A DNA stretch of 64,000 bases from Bacteroidaceae bacterium (GCA_017965425.1 JAGCPY010000094.1:33673-97672); one strand, 5' to 3'. Positions 9,634 to 19,905 are shown, counted from the stretch's first letter. Notes: generated by a model from the sequence alone, not told the origin. A program made the numbers and translations.

Positions 9634-11082
9634 ATGACTACTCGCAGAAACTTCCTCAAGACAATGGGTGCCAGCGTAGCAGGTTTAGCTCTCGGCAACG
9701 TATCTGGCTTGGCTTCCGCCACTACTCCTAACCTCATGACTTCACGCGAAACAGCAGCCGCCAAAAAAGACAAAGTGAAAGTCGCCTTCATCGGAATCGG
9801 CAACCGTGGTGAACAGGATTTCGACGACTTCCTCCGCACTGGAATGGTGGAGGTCACAGCTCTTTGTGACGTAGATCTCGACGGCAAACAATGCCAGAAG
9901 GTTCTTGCCAAGTTCCCGAAGGTCAAGAGATTTCGCAACTTCCGTGATCTCTTTGAGAAGGCAGCCAGCGACTTTGAAGCTGTCGTAGCTGCTGTGCCAG
10001 ACCACATACACTTCCCCATCGCCACGATGGCACTCTCACATGGCAAGCACATCTACCTCGAAAAGCCTATGGTGCGCACCTTCCATGAGGCAGAACTCCT
10101 CATGCAAATGGCCCGCAGACATCCTGAACTGGCCACACAAGTGGGTAACCAAGGTCACTCAGAGGCCAACTACTTTCAGTTTAAGGCGTGGAAGGAAGCT
10201 GGCATCATTAAAGATGTGACTGCCGTCACCGCCCACATGAACAACAGCCGCCGATGGCATCGCTTTGACCCAAATATCAAGCATTTACCAGAAGCAGAAG
10301 CGCTCCCAAAAGGAATAGACTGGGACACTTGGCTCGGGGCATCACAATGGCACTTCTACTCCGAGAAGTATCACCAGGGCGAATGGCGCTCGTGGTATGA
10401 CTTCGGTATGGGTGCTCTCGGTGACTGGGGCGCACACATCCTTGACACTGTACATGAGTTCCTGGATTTGGGTCTGCCCTACGAGGTAACACTGCTCAAC
10501 CAGAAAGCTCACAACGATTTCTTCTTCCCCTTCAGCTCAACTATTCTTTTCCGCTTCGGAGCCCGAGGCAATATGCCCCCCGTGGACATCACTTGGTACG
10601 ACGGTCTGGACAACCTGCCACCTCTACCTGCTGGTTACGGAGGATCCGAGTACAATGCAAATATACCATCCACCAACCAAGGCGATACGCCTCGCGCACA
10701 GCTCAACCCAGGAAAAATCATCTACACACGTGACCTTATCTTCAAAGGCGGCAGCCACGGCAGTACTCTCAGCATCATCCCAGAGGAGAAGGCACGTGAG
10801 ATGCAGAGCCGTCTGCCTGTGGTACCTAAGAGCCCCAGCAATCATCAGGAGAATTTCCTCCTCGCCTGCATGGGCAGGGAAAAAACCCGTTCGCCCTTCG
10901 AAATCAATGGTGTCCTTTCACAGGTATTCTGTCTTGGAGTCATCGCCCAGCGCTTGAACACCCAACTCTTCTTTGATCCACGCACCAAGCAATTCACCAA
11001 CAACGCTTTCGCCAACGCCCTCCTCGCCGGAGGTCTTCCACCACGCAAAGGCTGGGAAGAGTTCTATAGAATTGACAACTGA
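9634..11082 (+). CDS. Tat-exported Gfo/Idh/MocA family oxidoreductase, second copy
   Basis: This 482-residue protein starts at ATG 9634 with a twin-arginine signal (MTTRRNFLKTMGASVAG). The Rossmann loop FIGIGNRGEQD is near residue 50, and the catalytic-lysine motif YLEKPMVRTF near residue 145 has the normal EKP form, unlike the upstream paralogue. The open frame extends to 9418, but that part shadows the small membrane protein. The C-terminal domain is of the larger type seen in Bacteroidales secreted oxidoreductases. It probably works with the DUF1080 protein that follows 26 bases later. Confidence 0.87.
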   Translation: MTTRRNFLKTMGASVAGLALGNVSGLASATTPNLMTSRETAAAKKDKVKVAFIGIGNRGEQDFDDFLRTGMVEVTALCDVDLDGKQCQKVLAKFPKVKRFRNFRDLFEKAASDFEAVVAAVPDHIHFPIATMALSHGKHIYLEKPMVRTFHEAELLMQMARRHPELATQVGNQGHSEANYFQFKAWKEAGIIKDVTAVTAHMNNSRRWHRFDPNIKHLPEAEALPKGIDWDTWLGASQWHFYSEKYHQGEWRSWYDFGMGALGDWGAHILDTVHEFLDLGLPYEVTLLNQKAHNDFFFPFSSTILFRFGARGNMPPVDITWYDGLDNLPPLPAGYGGSEYNANIPSTNQGDTPRAQLNPGKIIYTRDLIFKGGSHGSTLSIIPEEKAREMQSRLPVVPKSPSNHQENFLLACMGREKTRSPFEINGVLSQVFCLGVIAQRLNTQLFFDPRTKQFTNNAFANALLAGGLPPRKGWEEFYRIDN

Positions 11083-11108
11083 AAGAAAATCATTATTATA
11101 CATAAACA

Positions 11109-12569
11109 ATGAAAAAGAACCTCTTCGTCTTGTTTGCTGCAACATTGTTGCAGCTCTCCCACACCTCCCTGTCAGCCCAGACCTATACCTCCCTTTTTAA
11201 TGGCAAGAACCTTTCTGGCTGGACACAGCGCGGCGGAAAAGCCACCTACAAAGTGGTTGACGGCACCATTGTGGGCTATTCCAAAACCAACACCGACAAC
11301 TCCTTCCTCTGTACCAAGCAGGAGTACGGCGATTTCATTCTCGAATTCGAATTCTTCGTGGATGATGCACTCAACTCCGGCGTGCAGCTTCGCAGCCACA
11401 GCCGCAAAGACTACCAAAACGGTCGCGTGTACGGCTATCAGTTCGAGATAGACCCAAGTCCGCGAGCATGGACGGGCGGCATCTATGACGAGGCCCGTCG
11501 TGGATGGCTCTATCCCATGATCAAGAACGTACGCGCCCAAAAAGCCTTCAAGAACAATGAATGGAATCAAGTACGCATCGAGGCCATAGGCCACCGCATC
11601 CGCACTTGGGTCAACGGCATCAACTGTGCCGACCTCATTGACGATGTGGATGCCAGAGGATTCATCGCCCTGCAAGTGCACAGTATCGGAAAAGACACCT
11701 CCAAGGAAGGCAAGACGATTGCTTGGCGAAACATCCGCATCTGCACCGATAAAGATGCCCAACTTCACGCCACACCTGATATTCCCTTTTCACAGAATCC
11801 ATCCAACGTCTCTGCCCCGCCGATTTCTGCCATAGACAACACGCTCACGAACAAGGAAGAAAAAGAAGGCTGGAAACTCCTTTGGGACGGCAAGACGACC
11901 GACGGCTGGCGCGGCGCACGCCTCGACCACTTCCCCGTGAAGGGATGGAGCATCCAGAACGGTGAACTCATCGTCCACAAGGCTGGTGGCGGCGAAAGCA
12001 CCAATGGCGGCGATATCGTCACCACACGACAGTACCGCAACTTCATGCTCTCTGTGGATTTCAAGATCACCAACGGTGCCAACAGCGGTATCAAATACTT
12101 CGTCGATCCTGAGATGAACAAAGGTGAAGGCTCTGCCATCGGCTGTGAGTTCCAGATCCTTGACGATGAACGTCATCCCGATGCAAAACTCGGTGTAAAA
12201 GGCAACCGCAAACTCGGCTCCCTCTACGACCTCATTCCCGCTCCCGAACAGAAGCCCTTCCACATCGGCGTTTGGAATACCGCTCTCGTTATCGTCCGCG
12301 GCCGCCACGTGGAGCACTGGCTCAATGGCACCAAACTACTCGAATACAACCGTGACGACCAAGAGTGGAACGCACTCGTAGCATATAGCAAATACAAAGA
12401 TTGGCCTAACTTCGGCAACGCCCCACAAGGTCACATTCTCCTCCAAGACCACGGAGACGAAGTCCATTTCAAAAACATCAAAATCCTCGAACTACCAGAC
12501 CGTCCCGTTCAAGGTCAACGTGGACAACGTGAAGGCCGCGGCAACGGCCAGCGTCGCCGTCAACGATAA
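11109..12569 (+). CDS. Secreted protein with two DUF1080 (3-keto-glycoside hydrolase-like) domains
   Basis: A signal peptide ([24 protein letters not shown]) precedes two tandem DUF1080 domains, near residues 25-215 and 255-470. Each opens with a W-rich GW motif ([18 protein letters not shown]). DUF1080 proteins are concanavalin-like sandwich folds, several of which cleave 3-keto glycosides after an oxidoreductase has made the 3-keto sugar, which fits the neighbouring Gfo/Idh genes. The C-terminus is a low-complexity Gly/Gln/Arg tail. An intrinsic terminator follows 14 bases after the stop. The substrate and the active domain cannot be told from sequence. Confidence 0.87.
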   Translation: MKKNLFVLFAATLLQLSHTSLSAQTYTSLFNGKNLSGWTQRGGKATYKVVDGTIVGYSKTNTDNSFLCTKQEYGDFILEFEFFVDDALNSGVQLRSHSRKDYQNGRVYGYQFEIDPSPRAWTGGIYDEARRGWLYPMIKNVRAQKAFKNNEWNQVRIEAIGHRIRTWVNGINCADLIDDVDARGFIALQVHSIGKDTSKEGKTIAWRNIRICTDKDAQLHATPDIPFSQNPSNVSAPPISAIDNTLTNKEEKEGWKLLWDGKTTDGWRGARLDHFPVKGWSIQNGELIVHKAGGGESTNGGDIVTTRQYRNFMLSVDFKITNGANSGIKYFVDPEMNKGEGSAIGCEFQILDDERHPDAKLGVKGNRKLGSLYDLIPAPEQKPFHIGVWNTALVIVRGRHVEHWLNGTKLLEYNRDDQEWNALVAYSKYKDWPNFGNAPQGHILLQDHGDEVHFKNIKILELPDRPVQGQRGQREGRGNGQRRRQR

Positions 12570-12583
12570 ACTTTCATTCTCTT

Positions 12584-12611
12584 ACCTCGCGGTGTCCCCG
12601 CGAGGTTTTTT
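12584..12611 (+). terminator. Intrinsic terminator after the DUF1080 gene
   Basis: A 9 bp perfect stem (ACCTCGCGG with CCGCGAGGT) and a 5-base loop are followed by a T run. It ends nine bases before the apbE start, so apbE is expressed by readthrough or from an unseen promoter. Confidence 0.85.
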
Positions 12612-12619
12612 CTCCTCCA

Positions 12620-13396
12620 ATGCCACATCTCTTTCGTCCAGCACACCCTGTCAACCGATACTACTCTTGGTTCTCCGCTCTCCACACCCGTGTGGACATG
12701 CTCCTTTTGGCTCAACTCTCTGAAGCAGAATTTGAAACCGCTGAAAATGCTGTGCATCAGGAACTTCATGCTGTGGAACGTATCGGCAACCGCTTTGACC
12801 AGAACAGTGAGCTATCCCAAGCGGTTCAACTTGCCACTGTACATCCAGTTACAATCAGTCAAGAGCTCTATGCATTGTTGGAACGCAGCCTCCAAGCCAA
12901 CCGAGACACCTGCGGTCTTTTCGACATCACAGTCAACTCTCCCAACTTTCATCCTGGAATCATCAACGATGTCCAACTCATACCGTCCGCCAAAGGTGGC
13001 TCCCTCATCCTCAACCCCAACAACCCATCCATCATTCTTGATCTCTCAGGCATCTTAAAAGGTTACACTCTTGAACGCCTGCGTATTCTTTTGCCTACAT
13101 TTGGCATCCATGATGCACTCATTAACCTCGGCAACAGTTCCATCCTCTCCCTCGGCAACAATCCATCCGACATCCCCTCTGGTCACTGCCTCACCACCTC
13201 GGGCAACGCCACCCATCAACGTCAACACATCCGCAACCCACTGACCGGCAAGTTCATCACTGGACAACGACAAGTATCTGTTACGACGAAAAACGCCATC
13301 GACGGCGAGATTCTTTCCACCACACGTTTCATCCAATCTGCCAAGGAATCTACGTTGAATGAGTTTGGGATAAGATCTGCCACAGAAAAAGGTTAG
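12620..13396 (+). CDS. ApbE-like FAD:protein FMN transferase
   Basis: ApbE enzymes attach FMN covalently to threonine or serine of flavoproteins on the outer face of the membrane. This 258-residue protein has the family motifs LDLSGILKGYTLERL near residue 147 and LTTSGNATHQRQHIRNPLTG near residue 193. It is shorter than typical members (about 300-350 residues) and has no clear signal peptide, so the start may be wrong or the protein may be cytoplasmic. The target flavoprotein is not obvious in the window. Its start lies just after the terminator of the preceding cluster. Confidence 0.8.
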   Translation: MPHLFRPAHPVNRYYSWFSALHTRVDMLLLAQLSEAEFETAENAVHQELHAVERIGNRFDQNSELSQAVQLATVHPVTISQELYALLERSLQANRDTCGLFDITVNSPNFHPGIINDVQLIPSAKGGSLILNPNNPSIILDLSGILKGYTLERLRILLPTFGIHDALINLGNSSILSLGNNPSDIPSGHCLTTSGNATHQRQHIRNPLTGKFITGQRQVSVTTKNAIDGEILSTTRFIQSAKESTLNEFGIRSATEKG

Positions 13397-13578
13397 TCAC
13401 AACGTACACGAACGACTCGCGCAAGACTTTCTGCCAAAGAACAATTAGTAAATGAAACCTAACAAAATGATGTCGGTGAAAATATTTGTTCACAAACCAT
13501 GTTCTGAAAATATCCCGAACTCATGCTACCTTTTCATAAAATCCCAGTCCTTTAATGTTATTTAACTAATAGGGATGC

Positions 13579-13606
13579 TTGGTTTTAATCTTTCTTAGTA
13601 CCTTTG
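13579..13606 (+). promoter_or_regulatory. Promoter of the LPP20/PEGA envelope operon
   Basis: TTGG at 13579 and TACCTTTG at 13599-13606 are in the right spacing for the Bacteroidetes housekeeping sigma factor. The 5' leader is about 36 bases. The 13397-13578 stretch shows nothing else. Confidence 0.75.
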
Positions 13607-13646
13607 CCCACAAAATAGTGTTTTATAGAACATTTAACGAGGAAGA

Positions 13647-15584
13647 ATGATACCATTCAAATTCATTAAACGAGGATTGTCTGTATTGTTACTAACCGCT
13701 GCAAGTGCAATGGGTTATGGCCAGTCTATCTCTCCCAAGGACTGGGAGAAAATCCAGCAAAACAGCAATTATCTCATTGGCATGGGTACGGCAGACAACC
13801 TTGACGATGCTCGGCAAATGGCGGAAAGCGACCTTGCCGGAAAGATTCAGACGAACGTGCAGAGCCGCTTCGACTATGTCATCAACCAGCAGAACAAAGG
13901 GAAACAAGTCAGCAGCGATGCCAAAATGAAGAACATCATCCGTTCCTATACGGCTGTGACGCTGAATAATGTCTCGGAATACATCGCCAAGCAAAAACCC
14001 AAGTTCGTCGTCTATCGCTATATCAAGAACAGCGAAGTGCGTGCCATGTTCAAGCGCAGAATGGAAATGGCGAAGAAGTGGGCACGGGAAGCCGCAGAGC
14101 GAGAGAAAGAGCTGAAGATCGGCGACGCCCTGCAGGATTACTACTGGGCGTTGGCACTTCTGCGCAGTTGTCCCGACGGCGACCTGGAAGCCCTCGACGG
14201 CAACGAGAAAATGCTGCCCGAAGTGTTCAACCGCGTGAAGGACATTCTGGGGAAAGTGAAAGTCAACGCCGTCTCTTCAGAACAAAGCGGCAACCAGCAG
14301 CGTGTTACGCTGGAATTTACCTACGGTGGCCAGCCCACGACCAACTTCAACTACCGCCTCTGCAACGGAAAGACCGACGATCCCAAGAAGCCTTTCGACA
14401 GTTCATACAGCGGAGAAATCTACTCTGCCAAGGACGGCACGGGGGAACTGCTGCTGCCTGCCGGTGCCAAGCTTACGAGCCTGAAGGTGGTGGCTGAATA
14501 CGAGTTCCGCGAGGAGGCTAATATCCACCCGGAACTCAGCAGCGTGCTCGACTGCACCGACCCTGTCCCCTTCAACGCTGCCGTACTCAATGTTGACACC
14601 AAGAACTGCGCCACTAACAGCCAGTATGTGATGGAAATCGCCTCATCCGGCGGCAGCCGCAGAAGCAACGGCACTCCACAGCAGGCCCAACAGGCATCAA
14701 GTACCAGTTCTGCAAGCACCAACGCCGTCGGTGGCATCCTTACCCTGAATGCGCAGGAAGCTACGCCCTACATCAACACAATGAAAGCCATCGAACAAGG
14801 CATTTCACAGCGGAGCTACAGCGGCTTGCAAGGTCACTTCACGCCCGAAGGCTGGAAGATGTTCGAGAGTCTGATCAGCTATGGCGATGCCAAGCTGCTG
14901 CGTTCGCCGCAAGTGGAATTCAGCCGCGACCGTGAACAGGTGGTCTGCCGCAGCTTCCCCATGAGCTTCACCTTCAAAGGCAACCGACGCACGTTCACTG
15001 AAGACGTGGTCTTCTACCTCGACGCACAGGCGAAGATCACGGAAGTAGCCTTCGGACTGGAACAGGCAGCCGTGAACGACATCCTCTGCCGCGACCAATG
15101 GAGCGCAGACGCACGCAACGTGATGGTCCACTTCCTCGAAACCTACAAGACTGCCTACGCCCTCAAGCGTTGGGACTATATCAATACCATCTTCTCCAAC
15201 GAAGCCCTCATCATCACCGGCTCCGTCGTCAAGGCCACAGGCAAACAGGAGATGGGTCCCGCCAAGGTGCAGCACGTCAAGTACACCCGCCAGACCAAGG
15301 AAGAATATATGGCCAGTCTGAAACGATGTTTCCAGAGCAACGAGTACATCAACATCCATTTCGCCGACAACATCGTACGCCGCTCCAACAACAACCAGAA
15401 CATCTACGGCATACAGATTAAACAAGACTATTTCTCGTCCAGCTATGGCGACACTGGCTATCTCTTCTTGCTCATAGATTTTGCCGATCCCAATGCCCCG
15501 CTCATCCATGTCCGCACATGGCAACCCGATAAAGACCCCAATGTGCGCGACGGACGCATCGGCATCACCGACTTCATGTTGTAA
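13647..15584 (+). CDS. LPP20-like secreted envelope protein
   Basis: A signal peptide (cleavage after SAMGYGQ) is followed at about residues 30-120 by an LPP20-type domain (YLIGMGTADNLDDARQMAES). Next come a charged helical stretch, a beta-rich middle, a Ser/Thr/Gln linker near residues 335-355, and a C-terminal part with repeated alpha/beta segments. This is the first gene of a four-gene operon whose other members are a PEGA/beta-barrel protein and two lipoproteins, so it probably acts at the outer membrane or cell surface. The precise role is unknown. Confidence 0.7.
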   Translation: MIPFKFIKRGLSVLLLTAASAMGYGQSISPKDWEKIQQNSNYLIGMGTADNLDDARQMAESDLAGKIQTNVQSRFDYVINQQNKGKQVSSDAKMKNIIRSYTAVTLNNVSEYIAKQKPKFVVYRYIKNSEVRAMFKRRMEMAKKWAREAAEREKELKIGDALQDYYWALALLRSCPDGDLEALDGNEKMLPEVFNRVKDILGKVKVNAVSSEQSGNQQRVTLEFTYGGQPTTNFNYRLCNGKTDDPKKPFDSSYSGEIYSAKDGTGELLLPAGAKLTSLKVVAEYEFREEANIHPELSSVLDCTDPVPFNAAVLNVDTKNCATNSQYVMEIASSGGSRRSNGTPQQAQQASSTSSASTNAVGGILTLNAQEATPYINTMKAIEQGISQRSYSGLQGHFTPEGWKMFESLISYGDAKLLRSPQVEFSRDREQVVCRSFPMSFTFKGNRRTFTEDVVFYLDAQAKITEVAFGLEQAAVNDILCRDQWSADARNVMVHFLETYKTAYALKRWDYINTIFSNEALIITGSVVKATGKQEMGPAKVQHVKYTRQTKEEYMASLKRCFQSNEYINIHFADNIVRRSNNNQNIYGIQIKQDYFSSSYGDTGYLFLLIDFADPNAPLIHVRTWQPDKDPNVRDGRIGITDFML

Positions 15585-15608
15585 AGATCTTTAACACATT
15601 ATAATCGT

Positions 15609-17366
15609 ATGAAAAGAACCATTTCCCGCCTCTGCGTTGCACTCCTTCTGGCTGTGCTCACTGGCATCACCGCCGATGCACAGAAGACTATGGACGTAGC
15701 CAAGTTTACCCGCATGGACAACGACCTTATGGCCCGCGTCACCAAGCCTGTCCGAGACAAGGACGAAGGCAAGCTCTGTGCCCTCATCCGTGTCGTCACC
15801 ACCCTGCCCTCGCTGGAATTCCGTGCAGACGCTCTCGGCATCGTACAACAGGAAAAGCACGGCGGCGAAGTGTGGCTCTATGTGCCATACGGAGCCAAGA
15901 GTCTCTCTTTCTCCCACGAAGGCTACTTCCCCCTCCTCTACCAATATGCTCTGCCCATTGAGGAAGGTACGGTTTATCAGTTACAACTCGCCAGCTACGA
16001 AACTCCGACTCAAGGTTCTACACAACAGACCAACACTCAGATGTTCGTACTCACTCACACCCCCGAGGAGGCTACCGTCTATATCGACGGCATGAACGTC
16101 CCCACCGAGAACGGCATCTTCTCTGCCATGATGAGCAAAGGCGAACACACTTATAAAGTGGAAGCAGACCAATATGAAGAAACCGAAGGTACCTTCGTCC
16201 TAGACGACCAGCCCGTCCGCGAGACCATCAACCTTCAGCCTCTCTTCGCCACCATTCAGCTCTACACATTACCTGAAAACGACTTCAACATCTCGCTCAA
16301 CGGCCGCTTCGTCGGCACCTCACCTTACAAGAGCGAACGTCTGGAAGCCGGCAGCTACCGCATCCACATCGAAAAAGACAAATATTATCCCATCGATACT
16401 CTTGTGCGTCTGCGCGAAGGCGACAATGTGGAACTCACCTGCAAGCTCACCTCCTTTGCAGACAGCCTCTTCTACAACCGCGAACTTGGCGGCCACCGCT
16501 TCTCCTTCGGTGTCAACGTCGGCTACCTGATGCCGTTCGTCAGTTCCAATGCCGGAGGCGGTTTCACGGGCAGCCCCATCAACTATGCACTGGGCAATAG
16601 TCAGGAAAACGTGGATTATTCCTCGCAATCAGGTTTTTCCGCCGGCATCATGGTCGATTACAAGCTCTACAAGAACTTCTACCTCATGGCTGGTGTCAGC
16701 TACTCACAATACAGCTGGAGCAATAGCTTTAACCAAAAACTCACCGACCATACAGTATTGACTACGACAACCGAAGTGTGGAAAGGCGACATGGAAAATA
16801 GTTATAAAGAACGCTACACCCTCCGCACCATAGAGATTCCCATTCTTGCCTCCTATCGCTTCGTGCTCACCAAGACAAGTAGCCTCCATCTGAACCTCGG
16901 TCCTTATTTCCAATATGGTCTTTCAGCCAATATGAACCTTTCCGGCTCTTCAGAAAGCAAAGGAACCGTTTACAATCGTATAGGAAACACATTAGGGGCA
17001 GCAATGAGTTCTTTCACCGATGTATCGCACCTTGATTCGGACTTCGACCTCTACGGCAAGGAGTTCACGTTCCAACGCACGAACGAAAATGGAGCCACTT
17101 ACGGTTTGGAAGAACGCTTCACCAGAAGCGACTCTCCTTACAAACGCTTCAACCTTGGATTGCGCGCGGCAGTTGCCTACGAGCTGCGCGGCTTCCAACT
17201 GAGCTTAGGCTACAACCTGCAGCTGACCAACTCTGCCAACACCAGTTTCTGGGAAAGCGAGCGCATCCCCATTTTCAACGGCAAAGATGGCGAGAACCAC
17301 ATGAGCGGGTACAAGCACCGTGTGCATTCGCTCGAAGTACGCTTAGGATATTTCTTCCGCTACTAA
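15609..17366 (+). CDS. PEGA-domain outer-membrane beta-barrel protein
   Basis: This 585-residue protein has a signal peptide ending near ITADAQ, an N-terminal beta domain, and two PEGA-like repeats near residues 135-275 (ATVYIDGMNVP, FNISLNGRFVGTSPYKSERL). These surface-layer-like modules often bind polysaccharide. The C-terminal half (about 290-585) alternates hydrophobic strands and ends LEVRLGYFFRY, with the terminal aromatic residue typical of outer-membrane barrels. It starts 25 bases after the LPP20-like gene. Role inferred: surface anchoring or assembly. Confidence 0.75.
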   Translation: MKRTISRLCVALLLAVLTGITADAQKTMDVAKFTRMDNDLMARVTKPVRDKDEGKLCALIRVVTTLPSLEFRADALGIVQQEKHGGEVWLYVPYGAKSLSFSHEGYFPLLYQYALPIEEGTVYQLQLASYETPTQGSTQQTNTQMFVLTHTPEEATVYIDGMNVPTENGIFSAMMSKGEHTYKVEADQYEETEGTFVLDDQPVRETINLQPLFATIQLYTLPENDFNISLNGRFVGTSPYKSERLEAGSYRIHIEKDKYYPIDTLVRLREGDNVELTCKLTSFADSLFYNRELGGHRFSFGVNVGYLMPFVSSNAGGGFTGSPINYALGNSQENVDYSSQSGFSAGIMVDYKLYKNFYLMAGVSYSQYSWSNSFNQKLTDHTVLTTTTEVWKGDMENSYKERYTLRTIEIPILASYRFVLTKTSSLHLNLGPYFQYGLSANMNLSGSSESKGTVYNRIGNTLGAAMSSFTDVSHLDSDFDLYGKEFTFQRTNENGATYGLEERFTRSDSPYKRFNLGLRAAVAYELRGFQLSLGYNLQLTNSANTSFWESERIPIFNGKDGENHMSGYKHRVHSLEVRLGYFFRY

Positions 17367-17399
17367 CATTATTATTTACCCTATACAACTTATTCGACT

Positions 17400-18785
17400 A
17401 TGAAACGTATTCAAAAATTCTCCCTGCTAGCACTTACTTTGCTGGCCACCATTGCCTTCACAGGATGTAAGGATGATGACATTCTTCTCAACTCCTCTCC
17501 TACTCCAAACCCTGGCCCTAACCCTAACCCTGCACAGACCTCCGAGCTCGTTGGCGAATGGCTTGAAGACTTGAGCGACGGCAACCAAATCATCATGTCC
17601 ACCTCAGAATTCACGTCCGATGGGAAATACAAGTCATGGGCTGCCATCATCATGCCTGGAACCAATATCTACGGAACAGAAGAAGGTACCTATACTTATT
17701 CTGGAAACACCATTAAGGTGAACTACAAGAGTATGCTGACTGGCCAGATGATCAATTCTGAATTTACTGTGCAAAAGTTGGATGCCTATACGCTCAACTG
17801 GACACAAACCGAGGGCAGTGTCTCCACACGTCGTATCATTGGCACCTACAACATGGCCGTGGGCGAAAGTAAGGCATTTGCCTTTGACGATGCCAACTTC
17901 GTACCTTCCAGCTACAAGTCCTGCGACGAGAAAGTGGCCACCGTCAGTGCCACAGGCACCATCCAAGCCGTCAAGCGCGGCACCACCTTCATCCGCGTGA
18001 CTGCACCCGTGGGCGAAGTGGCTGTCAGGGTCGTTGTCACCGACGAGAACCACGCCGTTGACGACTATGTGCAGTACGCCGCTGGCTCCGTAGAGGACGT
18101 AAAAGCATACTATGGCACTCCCAGCTACGCAGGGGTCATGTCTTCAAATGGAAAACAGGTTATTTCCTATGACCTCAACGATGATATGATTAACTCCATT
18201 ACCTTCTACTATAACCGAAGCAACCATATCTATTATATTCTCGCCATGTTCCAGGAAGGTGCCGACATCGCACCCGTCATTGCTGAGTTCGACAAGAAAT
18301 ACGAGAAGCGTACTGCAAAAGACGAGACCTACCACATCTACAAGACAAAAGTGGATGGCGAGACATTGACCATCGCCATTGACGAGGAATTCCGCTCTAT
18401 CACCTACATTTTCCAGGATCCATTTGAGGATATTGACGGCCTATACCGTCTTGATGCCGAGCACCTGGCAAAAGCTGTAGGCCATGAGTTCAACAATGAA
18501 GAAGATGATGGAAATTTCAGCGGCTACATCGAAGATAACGAATACTTCTCCAATGTCCTCGTAAGGTATGATCCAGAAACTTTGGCCGTACAAGCTCTTA
18601 TGTTTTATGCACAAGAAGGCTTTACTCAGGAAGAAATAGAAGAGTGGTATAAGAAAAACTACATCTACAATGAACAGACGGGATATTACCTGACCACAGA
18701 TAATATGCTGACCTCTGAATGCATGATCAAAGTATCGACCAATGCAAATACAGGACGCGTCACCGTCACGTACATGAAAAGATAA
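17400..18785 (+). CDS. Lipoprotein with Ig-like (BIG2-type) domain
   Basis: This 461-residue protein has a lipoprotein signal with lipobox AFTGC near residue 22, then a proline/asparagine-rich linker (SPTPNPGPNPNPAQ). A lipocalin-like N-terminal domain follows, and near residues 165-220 a bacterial Ig-like segment (VATVSATGTIQAVKRGTTF). The C-terminal part is related in layout to the next gene, so the pair may be distant paralogues. It lies 33 bases after the PEGA/barrel gene and 6 bases before the next lipoprotein. The function is unknown. Confidence 0.72.
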   Translation: MKRIQKFSLLALTLLATIAFTGCKDDDILLNSSPTPNPGPNPNPAQTSELVGEWLEDLSDGNQIIMSTSEFTSDGKYKSWAAIIMPGTNIYGTEEGTYTYSGNTIKVNYKSMLTGQMINSEFTVQKLDAYTLNWTQTEGSVSTRRIIGTYNMAVGESKAFAFDDANFVPSSYKSCDEKVATVSATGTIQAVKRGTTFIRVTAPVGEVAVRVVVTDENHAVDDYVQYAAGSVEDVKAYYGTPSYAGVMSSNGKQVISYDLNDDMINSITFYYNRSNHIYYILAMFQEGADIAPVIAEFDKKYEKRTAKDETYHIYKTKVDGETLTIAIDEEFRSITYIFQDPFEDIDGLYRLDAEHLAKAVGHEFNNEEDDGNFSGYIEDNEYFSNVLVRYDPETLAVQALMFYAQEGFTQEEIEEWYKKNYIYNEQTGYYLTTDNMLTSECMIKVSTNANTGRVTVTYMKR

Positions 18786-18791
18786 TCACTG

Positions 18792-19772
18792 ATGAAAAAG
18801 ACACTTATCCTTCTGGCTGCTGCACTTACATGGGTTGCATGTGGCTCTGACCCTGTTGAGGAAGAAGTCACCATCAATGAATCTTCATTCTACGGCGAAT
18901 GGGTAACCTTCAACATGGAAGGTGACTACGCAACGGACATCGTCTTAAAAAATACGCGTCAGCTCACCACTACCACCTATACAGGTATCTCCACCAACGC
19001 TGTCGTAAACAATGAGGACGTGGGACCCTGGGTATATTATCCAGATAACAAAGTACTTAGAATTACTCCCACCCATGAACTTGCTATAGACTACTCTGTG
19101 GTGGAGATGAGTGCAAACATGATGAAGCTGCGCAACCGAGACCTGAATCTCACAGAGACCTACTATCGTATCGTTGAGACGCAAGATGTCGATGCAGGTC
19201 AGAGAATCAGCATCCAATGGCTGGCACAACACACCGACTTCGAGGTGCAAAGCATCACGTCAAGCAACCAGTACGGCCTGTCTGTATCAGGACAAGAGAT
19301 CTATGCCGGGACACGTGCAGGACTCGTCTTTGTCACACTCAGTTCCAACAAGGAAACGGTGGTGGTGAAACTCAATGTCAGTTCGCGTATCACCAAATTC
19401 ACTGCCGAAGTACTATTCGACATTGACACAATCATTGCTACGCATGGAACACCTGACGCAACGGAGGAGGGTGAGCAGACAAGCTACATAGCTTACCACC
19501 AGTCCTCTTTTGATGACGGCCTCAACATCATTCAATACAAATATGATGTGAACACTCGCGAGGTGACACGCATAGATATCGTTTACAAGACACCCGAAGG
19601 CTTCAAGGCAGATGAGAATGACGTGAAATCAACCTATGTTATGTTCGCAAACAACATCTATGGACTGAAGCAAAAGGCAATAGAAAACAAATTTATCATC
19701 TCACCTAACAACGAAAACAACATTATGACTTTCGGGAACTACACCTATTTCCTTAAGAACGATCACTTCTAA
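18792..19772 (+). CDS. Lipoprotein, unknown function
   Basis: This is a 326-residue lipoprotein with lipobox WVAC near residue 17 (MKKTLILLAAALTWVACGSD). The GEWVTFN segment near residue 36 and the central Ig-like stretch echo the preceding lipoprotein in the same order. It is the last gene of the 13.6-19.8 kb operon, and an intrinsic terminator follows 26 bases after the stop. I do not recognise a named family. Confidence 0.68.
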   Translation: MKKTLILLAAALTWVACGSDPVEEEVTINESSFYGEWVTFNMEGDYATDIVLKNTRQLTTTTYTGISTNAVVNNEDVGPWVYYPDNKVLRITPTHELAIDYSVVEMSANMMKLRNRDLNLTETYYRIVETQDVDAGQRISIQWLAQHTDFEVQSITSSNQYGLSVSGQEIYAGTRAGLVFVTLSSNKETVVVKLNVSSRITKFTAEVLFDIDTIIATHGTPDATEEGEQTSYIAYHQSSFDDGLNIIQYKYDVNTREVTRIDIVYKTPEGFKADENDVKSTYVMFANNIYGLKQKAIENKFIISPNNENNIMTFGNYTYFLKNDHF

Positions 19773-19798
19773 GAGGCTTTAATAGGATAACCACATTG

Positions 19799-19836
19799 AC
19801 TTCCCATCCAGTGTTTTGCTGAATGGGAAGTTTTTT
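19799..19836 (+). terminator. Intrinsic terminator of the envelope operon
   Basis: The stem ACTTCCCATcCAG pairs with CTGaATGGGAAGT around a 7-base loop, and a T6 run follows. Confidence 0.85.
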
Positions 19837-19839
19837 ATT

Positions 19840-19905
19840 GTGTACATGTTCAGCACGGAAGGTGTACACGTTCAGCCTGGAAGGTGTACACGTTCCGCAT
19901 GATTT
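19840..19905. repeat. 22-bp tandem repeat array A2 (3 units plus a remnant)
   Basis: Units start at 19840, 19862 and 19884. The second and third have a full GTGTACAC core followed by GTTC, and a weak fourth unit runs on to about 19920. The array starts just after a terminator and ends about 60 bases before element E2. Confidence 0.72.
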
